From contig NZ_BAABDD010000010.1 of assembly GCF_039539445.1 (NCBI RefSeq), positions 62,001 to 126,000 of the forward strand: a stretch of 64,000 nucleotides of DNA, written 5' to 3'. The translations under genes and the position numbers were made by a program. This stretch comes from Salinactinospora qingdaonensis (GTDB lineage Bacteria; Actinomycetota; Actinomycetes; Streptosporangiales; Streptosporangiaceae). Numbering within the stretch: position 1 is the first letter of the stretch; every line of letters starts with the position of its first letter. The notes under the pieces were generated by a model. That model worked only from the letters and a program-made list of their open reading frames with translations. It did not search any database and was not told the DNA's origin. Positions 59,296-64,000 of the stretch are shown here, in pieces.

Positions 59296-59481
59296 TCAGC
59301 GGCTGACTTTGCCCGCCTTGATGCAGGAGGTGCACACGTTCAGCCGCTTGGGCGTACCGCCCACGCGGGTGCGCACAGTCTGGATGTTGGGGTTCCAGCG
59401 GCGGCGGGTGCGGCGGTGCGAGTGGGAGACACTGTTACCGAACCCTGGTCCCTTGCCGCAGACGTCGCAGACGGAAGCCAC
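59296..59481 (-). CDS. rpmB: Ribosomal protein L28, zinc-binding form
   Basis: L28 is part of the large ribosomal subunit. The 61-residue protein has CDVCGKGP and CTSCIKAG, so it keeps the four cysteines of the zinc-containing (C+) type; the zinc-free paralogue used under zinc limitation is not in the window. GTG 59481 has AAAGGAGT upstream. The leader is long if the TATAAT at 59736-59741 is its promoter. Confidence 0.96.
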   Translation of the reverse strand: MASVCDVCGKGPGFGNSVSHSHRRTRRRWNPNIQTVRTRVGGTPKRLNVCTSCIKAGKVSR

Positions 59482-59553
59482 GGTTACTCCTTTAAGCGTT
59501 CGGGACAGCGCGTCCATGCGCAGCCGTCCCACATAAGGTTTGATAAGCACGCG

Positions 59554-59577
59554 GGTCGGCGCGATAAGGCGCCAACC
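59554..59577 (-). promoter_or_regulatory. Hairpin in the rpmB leader
   Basis: GGTCGGCGC (59554-59562) pairs with GCGCCAACC (59569-59577), 9 bp with one wobble. It lies 73-96 nt upstream of rpmB on the minus strand and could be part of an autogenous control leader. This is inferred only from position. Confidence 0.3.
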
Positions 59578-59735
59578 GGAAAAGCCTACACGAGGTCCGA
59601 GGACACCACCCACATGAGCGAGTACACGCTCCTCGAACTCCCCCTTGTGCGTTCCGGAAGCGGGGGCAGACCCCAGCGCCCGGACCACCGTTGGTACCGG
59701 CTTGGCGTCCGCCGTCCAACGGTCAATACCGCACC

Positions 59736-59741
59736 ATTATA
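59736..59741 (-). promoter_or_regulatory. Consensus -10 box TATAAT for rpmB
   Basis: The minus strand reads TATAAT exactly, rare in this GC-rich sequence. No clear -35 box is seen. Transcription from here would give rpmB a leader of about 245 nt. On the + strand TAGGAT (59777-59782) may serve recG. Confidence 0.5.
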
Positions 59742-59847
59742 GCCGCCGCAGACCCGCGTATTTCACGCGAACGATCTAGGATGCCGCACAGCGGCCCACA
59801 CGGGCCGCGCCTGACTCGCACCGCGGCAGGGGAAGTTGGGGAAAGCA

Positions 59848-62097
59848 GTGATTGGTTGGGATGAGCCGCTTCGCACAACGTTGGGCGGCAACGCGGCCAA
59901 GAAGCTCGCCATGGCCCTCGATCTGCACACCGTCGGCGATCTGCTGCGCCACTACCCCCGGCGCTACGCCAGTCGGGGAGAGCTGACCGAACTGAGCGGT
60001 CTGGTCGAAGGGGAACAGGTCACTGTCTTGGCCGAGGTCCTCAAGACCAACACCCGGCCCATGCGCAACCGCAACGGTCACATCTTCGAGGTCACGGTCA
60101 CCGATGGCCAGGGTCGGCTCACCCTCACCTTCTTCGGCAAAGGCGGTCGCTCCGGGGCCCGCCCACCCCGCGACTTCCGCGAGAAGGAGCTCTACGCCGG
60201 ACGGCGTGGGCTCTTCTCCGGCAAGGTCTCCACTTACCGCGGGCAGCGCCAACTCGCCCACCCCGACTACCAACTGCTGCCGGTCGACGAGGGCGCCGAC
60301 GAGGAGCGCGCCCGCGAGTTCGCCGACGAGCTGATCCCCGTCTACCCGGCTGCCAAGGACTTGCCGTCCTGGCGGATCGCCCAATGCGTGGGGTTGGTCC
60401 TCGACCAGCTTGAAGAACTGCCCGACACGCTCCCGCTCTGGCTGCGTTCCCAGTACCGCTTGATCGGCCTGCGCGAGGCATACCAGCTCATCCACCGTCC
60501 CGGCGACACCTCCGACATCGGCATAGCCCGGCACCGCTTGAAATGGGACGAGGCGTTCGTCCTTCAGCTCGCTTTGGCTCGGCGGCGCCAGGAGTCCCAA
60601 ACTCTCGCGGCCCGCCCGCGCCCCCGCACTCCGGGGGCGCTGTTGGACACCTTCGACGCTTCGCTGCCGTTTGCCCTCACCGAGGGCCAGCGCGAGGTGG
60701 GGGAGGTTATCGCCGCTGACCTCGCCACCGACCACCCCATGCACCGGCTGCTGCAAGGCGACGTCGGAGCGGGGAAGACCCTCGTCGCGCTACGTGCCAT
60801 GTTGCAGGTCCTCGACGCGGGGGGCCAGGCTGTCCTGCTCGCGCCCACCGAGGTCTTGGCCCAGCAGCACCACCGCTCCATCACGGCCATGCTCGGCCCC
60901 CTAGCGCGTGCCGGGCAGCTCGACGGCGCGCCCAACGCCACGCGCGTGGCGTTGCTGACCGGGTCACAGGGCGCCGCGGCGCGCAGGCAGGCGCTCCTCG
61001 ATGCCGCCTCTGGCGCGGCGGGCATCCTCGTGGGCACGCACGCCGTGCTGCAAGAACACGTCAGCTTCGCCGACCTCGGTTTGGTCGTCGTCGACGAGCA
61101 GCACCGTTTCGGGGTCGAGCAACGCGACGCCTTGCGCGAGAAGGTCGCCGACGGTCGTCCCCACACGCTGGTCATGACCGCCACCCCCATTCCCCGCACG
61201 GTCGCTATGACCGTCTATGGGGATCTCGACGTCGTTTCGCTCACCCAGTTGCCGGCCGGACGCGCGCAGGTAAGCACTCACGTGGTTCCGGCCAGCGACA
61301 AGCCGCACTACCTCAGCCGCGCATGGGAACGCATCCGCGAGGAGGTCGCCCAAGGGCGCCAGGCGTACGTGGTCTGTCCGCGCGTGGGGGGAGAGCCGGA
61401 GGGAGCCGAGGCCGCCGGCGACGAGGTCACGGCCGGCGACGTCGGGGCTCAAGGGCAGGGCGACGATTCCCCGGAGGAGCGGCGTGCGCCGCTCGCCGTA
61501 CTCGACATGGCTCCCGAGCTGGCCGCGGGGCCCCTGGCGGGGGTGCGGGTCGAGGCGCTGCACGGTCGGCTGCCTCCCGAAGACAAGGACGCGGTCATGC
61601 GCCGCTTCGCCGCCGGCGAGGTCGATGTACTGGTGGCCACCACCGTCATCGAGGTGGGCGTGGACGTGCCCAACGCCACCGTTATGGCGATCATGGACGC
61701 TGAACGCTTCGGTGTCTCTCAGCTCCACCAGTTGCGCGGTCGCGTGGGGCGGGGACAGATGGCGGGGCTGTGCTTGCTCGTCACCGACGCCCCCGAGCAT
61801 GCGCCCGCGCGAGAGCGACTGGCGGCCGTGGCCGCCACCACCGATGGCTTCGAGCTGTCTCGGGTGGATCTGGAGCAGCGCCGCGAGGGCGACGTGCTGG
61901 GCGAGGCCCAGTCGGGCCGCAGGTCCTCGCTGCGACTGCTGACCCTCCTACGGGACGAGGAGCTGATCCGCGACGCTCGGGAGGCGGCACTGGCATTCAT
62001 CGCCGAGGACCCTCATCTGGGGTCGCATCCGCCACTGACCGCGGCACTGGCCGAGCTGCTCACCGACGAGCGTGCGGAGTACCTGGAGAAGACCTGA
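59848..62097 (+). CDS. recG: ATP-dependent DNA helicase RecG
   Basis: RecG remodels stalled forks and branches D-loops. The 749-residue protein has the wedge domain (about residues 50-160), Walker A GDVGAGKT, DEQH box (VVDEQHRFGV), TATPIPRT and motif VI QLRGRVGRG. GTG 59848 gives the opening VIGWDEPLRTTLGG; TTG 59836 would add four residues. An acidic insertion (about residues 515-560, AGDEVTAGDVGAQGQGDDS) sits between motifs IV and V. rsmD follows after 45 nt. Confidence 0.96.
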   Translation: MIGWDEPLRTTLGGNAAKKLAMALDLHTVGDLLRHYPRRYASRGELTELSGLVEGEQVTVLAEVLKTNTRPMRNRNGHIFEVTVTDGQGRLTLTFFGKGGRSGARPPRDFREKELYAGRRGLFSGKVSTYRGQRQLAHPDYQLLPVDEGADEERAREFADELIPVYPAAKDLPSWRIAQCVGLVLDQLEELPDTLPLWLRSQYRLIGLREAYQLIHRPGDTSDIGIARHRLKWDEAFVLQLALARRRQESQTLAARPRPRTPGALLDTFDASLPFALTEGQREVGEVIAADLATDHPMHRLLQGDVGAGKTLVALRAMLQVLDAGGQAVLLAPTEVLAQQHHRSITAMLGPLARAGQLDGAPNATRVALLTGSQGAAARRQALLDAASGAAGILVGTHAVLQEHVSFADLGLVVVDEQHRFGVEQRDALREKVADGRPHTLVMTATPIPRTVAMTVYGDLDVVSLTQLPAGRAQVSTHVVPASDKPHYLSRAWERIREEVAQGRQAYVVCPRVGGEPEGAEAAGDEVTAGDVGAQGQGDDSPEERRAPLAVLDMAPELAAGPLAGVRVEALHGRLPPEDKDAVMRRFAAGEVDVLVATTVIEVGVDVPNATVMAIMDAERFGVSQLHQLRGRVGRGQMAGLCLLVTDAPEHAPARERLAAVAATTDGFELSRVDLEQRREGDVLGEAQSGRRSSLRLLTLLRDEELIRDAREAALAFIAEDPHLGSHPPLTAALAELLTDERAEYLEKT

Positions 62098-62142
62098 CAG
62101 CCCGACCGCCCATCGGCGGTCGGGCACAACGCGAGGAGGACG

Positions 62143-62724
62143 ATGCCCCGCATCATCGCTGGGCGCGCGGGCGGTCGACGGATCGCCGCTCCCGGGGGGC
62201 GCGATACGCGACCCACCGGCGACCGGGTGAGAGAGGCGCTGTTCGCCGCCGCGCTGTCGGACTTGGGAACCTTTACGGGGCTGCGGGTGCTCGACCTCTA
62301 CGCCGGCTCGGGCGCGCTCGGCCTGGAGGCGCTCTCGCGTGGCGCTGAACACGTCTTGCTGGTCGAGGCGGGACGTCGGGCCGCCTCGGTGCTGCGCCGC
62401 AACGTTGCCGCTGTGGGCCTTGCCGGTGCCGAGGTGGCTCAGGAACGGGTCGAGCGGGTACTCGCGCGCTCACCCCAGGTGGAGGGCTATGACCTCGTTT
62501 TCGCCGATCCGCCCTATGTCACCACTGAGGGCGAGATCACAGTCGTCTTGCGGGCCCTGTGTGACCAGGGGTGGCTGACTCCCGGCGCGCTGGTCGTCGT
62601 TGAACGCGCGAGTCGTGGGCCTCATGTGACCTGGCCAGCAGGGTACGAACCGGGCAGGGTACGTCGATACGGCGAAGCCGCGCTTTGGTACGGTCACGCC
62701 GCGAGTCTGCACGATCCGGTCTGA
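62143..62724 (+). CDS. rsmD: 16S rRNA (guanine966-N2)-methyltransferase
   Basis: RsmD methylates G966 of 16S rRNA. The 193-residue SAM-dependent enzyme has PRIIAGRAGGRRIAAPGG, RPTGDRVREALF, LDLYAGSGALGLEALSRGA (SAM motif I) and the catalytic FADPPYV. GCGAGGAGGACG precedes ATG 62143. It is part of the recG-rsmD-coaD cluster. Confidence 0.95.
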   Translation: MPRIIAGRAGGRRIAAPGGRDTRPTGDRVREALFAAALSDLGTFTGLRVLDLYAGSGALGLEALSRGAEHVLLVEAGRRAASVLRRNVAAVGLAGAEVAQERVERVLARSPQVEGYDLVFADPPYVTTEGEITVVLRALCDQGWLTPGALVVVERASRGPHVTWPAGYEPGRVRRYGEAALWYGHAASLHDPV

Positions 62725-62807
62725 TCGGTTAAGTCACAATCTGGGCAGAACTGTTGTGCGGTGACTCGCGTCCGCTGGAGAGGACCTTGAGAGGGGAGCG
62801 GTCTACT

Positions 62808-63290
62808 GTGCGCCGTGTCGTCTGCCCCGGGTCGTTTGATCCGGTTACCAATGGTCACATCGACATCATCGGCCGAGCGGCGCGGCAGAACGACGAGGTG
62901 ATCGTCGCCGTGCTGACCAACACCAGCAAGCGTGGCCTGTTCTCGGTCCCCGAGAAACTGGACATGCTGCGCGAGTCCACTCGACACTTTCCCAATGTGC
63001 AGGTCGCGGAGTTCGATGGGCTACTCGTGGACTTCTGCCGCCAAAACGACATCCCGGCGATCGTGCGGAGTTTGCGCTCGGTCAGCGACTTCGACTACGA
63101 GTTGCAGATCGCCCAGATGAACTACCAGCTCTCCGGAGTGGAGACCCTGTTCATGACCGCCAACCCGCAGTACTCCTTCCTCAGTTCCAGCCTGGTCAAG
63201 GAGATCGCCCAGTACGACGGTGACGTGAGTACCTTGGTGACACCCTTTGTCGAGCAGCGGCTGCGCGCCAAGTACAAGGAGCACGGCTGA
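62808..63290 (+). CDS. coaD: Phosphopantetheine adenylyltransferase
   Basis: CoaD makes dephospho-CoA from phosphopantetheine and ATP. The 160-residue protein has the nucleotidyltransferase motif PGSFDPVTNGHIDII and the second signature FLSSSLVKEIA. GTG 62808 is preceded by GAGAGGGGAG; the frame opens earlier at 62754 but lacks similarity. It lies 83 nt after rsmD. Confidence 0.96.
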   Translation: MRRVVCPGSFDPVTNGHIDIIGRAARQNDEVIVAVLTNTSKRGLFSVPEKLDMLRESTRHFPNVQVAEFDGLLVDFCRQNDIPAIVRSLRSVSDFDYELQIAQMNYQLSGVETLFMTANPQYSFLSSSLVKEIAQYDGDVSTLVTPFVEQRLRAKYKEHG

Positions 63291-63336
63291 GTCTGCCCGG
63301 CTGGCACGGCGCTCCGGCGGGCAGGGCGGTCGGCGG

Positions 63337-63349
63337 CCCCGCTGCGGGG
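63337..63349 (+). terminator. Weak stem-loop after coaD
   Basis: CCCCG-CTG-CGGGG forms a 5-bp GC stem 46 nt past coaD. Weak but in the expected place. Confidence 0.35.
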
Positions 63350-63438
63350 GCGTGAAGCGGTTGGCCGACGGTGGCTTGGCCCACTGGTCGGGACGCCGGC
63401 GGCTTCCCCCTGGCGTCAGCCATGGGGAAGAACTCAAT

Positions 63439-63466
63439 TTGTCCGGCTTGCAGCCGTCGCTAAAAT
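63439..63466 (+). promoter_or_regulatory. Promoter upstream of the DUF177 gene
   Basis: TTGTCC (63439-63444), 16 nt spacer and TAAAAT (63461-63466) make one of the best vegetative-type promoters in the window. Just downstream GTGCAC occurs twice, 11 bp apart (63479-63484 and 63490-63495). Confidence 0.55.
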
Positions 63467-63566
63467 GAGATTGTGAATGTGCACGCTGTGTGCACTGTGT
63501 CGTCGGGATATTCGGCGCGCGTCCTCGTGAGTCTCAGGATGGCGCCCGCCGTGCCCGGGCCCGTAC

Positions 63567-64000
63567 ATGTCGAGCAAACCCGTGAATTCCCCGCACCCGC
63601 GGGGCGGTTCCACTGAAAGCGCGATTACCCTGTCTCGTCTAGATACCCGTTCCCCGTTCGTGGTCGACACGCGGCCACTCGGGCGCCAGCCCGGTGCGAT
63701 GCGAACGGAGCAGCGTATGGCGCCCCACGCCGGTGACCTCGGCGTGGAGATGGCGCGTGTCCCACAGGACGCCGAGATCCAACTCGATTTCCGGCTTGAG
63801 GCCGTTATGGACGGCGTGCTGGTTACCGGTGCCGCGCTGGCTCGGATGTCCGCCGAGTGCTCCCGCTGTCTCGATCCCATCAGCGATGAGGTCGAGGTCG
63901 ACTTCCAGGAACTGTTCCGTTACCCCTCTGACGATTCTCTCGGTATCGACGCCGGCGGGGGAGAGGGTGACGGGGCAGGTGCTGACGAGGACTACCATCT
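63567..64000 (+). CDS. DUF177/YceD family protein, 5' part (runs off window)
   Basis: The frame is open from ATG 63567 to the window end (144 codons seen). It has the DUF177 pattern: LDFRLEAVMDGVLVTGAA (read from LEAVMDGVLV), then the CSRCLDPI cysteine pair and VDFQELFRYP. In bacteria this gene normally precedes rpmF (L32) and rnc, and YceD has been linked to 23S rRNA maturation. GTG 63582 is an alternative start five codons in. No Shine-Dalgarno is clear at either. Confidence 0.85.
   Translation, partial: MSSKPVNSPHPRGGSTESAITLSRLDTRSPFVVDTRPLGRQPGAMRTEQRMAPHAGDLGVEMARVPQDAEIQLDFRLEAVMDGVLVTGAALARMSAECSRCLDPISDEVEVDFQELFRYPSDDSLGIDAGGGEGDGAGADEDYH

Noticed and set aside
1..64000. CRISPR array, prophage or insertion sequence with transposase
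   Set aside because: No regularly spaced repeat series, phage structural gene or transposase was seen; the only repeats are short intergenic elements.

Overview
The window is a contiguous piece of a high-GC actinobacterial chromosome. Almost every gene has a close actinobacterial family. From memory, the order resembles two conserved chromosomal blocks of Streptomyces: ATP synthase / nucS / scy / mce / thiolase / meaB / icmA, and gltX / ndgR / leuCD / hup / gpsA / ddl / thiL / rpmB / recG / rsmD / coaD. The chitinase, class E sortase, F420-type guanylyltransferase, NucS mismatch nuclease and Scy/FilP-like coiled-coil protein fit a filamentous soil actinomycete. A Nocardiopsaceae or other Streptosporangiales relative is my best guess, with low certainty below class level.

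Layout. 1-7549: the end of atpB, then atpEFHAGDC, a DUF2550 membrane protein and a thiamine-binding protein. 7603-13267: cobalamin adenosyltransferase, a secreted M28 aminopeptidase, a DUF1707 protein, the mismatch nuclease NucS and a 3-hydroxyacyl-CoA dehydrogenase. 13339-25712: a small zinc-ribbon-like protein, an alpha/beta hydrolase, a polarity-type coiled-coil protein, methylmalonyl-CoA epimerase, thiolase, MeaB, a CBM2-FnIII-GH18 chitinase, a MarR regulator with isobutyryl-CoA mutase large subunit, and a thioredoxin/TPR protein. 25804-34636: a cytidylate-kinase-like protein, malic enzyme, YqgE, DUF3039, a sortase pair, a helicase, a DUF3152 metalloprotease-like protein, a MhuD-like monooxygenase and a FAH-family hydrolase. 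34773-36785: gltX followed by tRNA-Gln and two tRNA-Glu genes. 36832-43738: a MerR regulator divergent from a DUF4188 gene, a PQQ-type sugar dehydrogenase lipoprotein, ndgR divergent from leuCD, and an HU protein. 43807-57553: fbiD/cofC, plsC-gpsA, ddl, an EI24 protein, the cydABDC bd-oxidase operon, DUF3515, an Lrp ligand-binding domain and thiL. 58126-64000: a membrane-anchored cellulose-binding-domain protein, rpmB, recG-rsmD-coaD and the start of a DUF177 (YceD) gene.

How the genes fit together. One theme is B12-dependent acyl-CoA chemistry: adenosyltransferase makes coenzyme B12, MeaB guards the mutase, epimerase handles methylmalonyl-CoA, and IcmA carries the two residues diagnostic of isobutyryl-CoA mutase. 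Its small B12-binding partner is not in the window. Thiolase and 3-hydroxyacyl-CoA dehydrogenase supply the C4 branch. A second theme is energy and redox (F1Fo ATPase, cytochrome bd with its CydDC exporter, malic enzyme). A third is translation and nucleic-acid housekeeping.

The most unusual signals lie between genes. Four related intergenic sequences (near 10331, 14512, 39471 and 39991) share a palindromic core, three share a terminal 5'-(T)AGGTTCTGTTTT motif, and in two places the element edge supplies the TAG stop of the neighbouring gene. There are also three 15-bp-phased repeats upstream of cydA, a 52-bp dyad between a MerR gene and its divergent target, an 18-bp imperfect dyad over the -10 of icmA, an 8-codon arginine-rich upstream ORF ahead of the CBM2 gene, and a recurrent TANNNT box 6-8 nt ahead of start codons that suggests many leaderless mRNAs.
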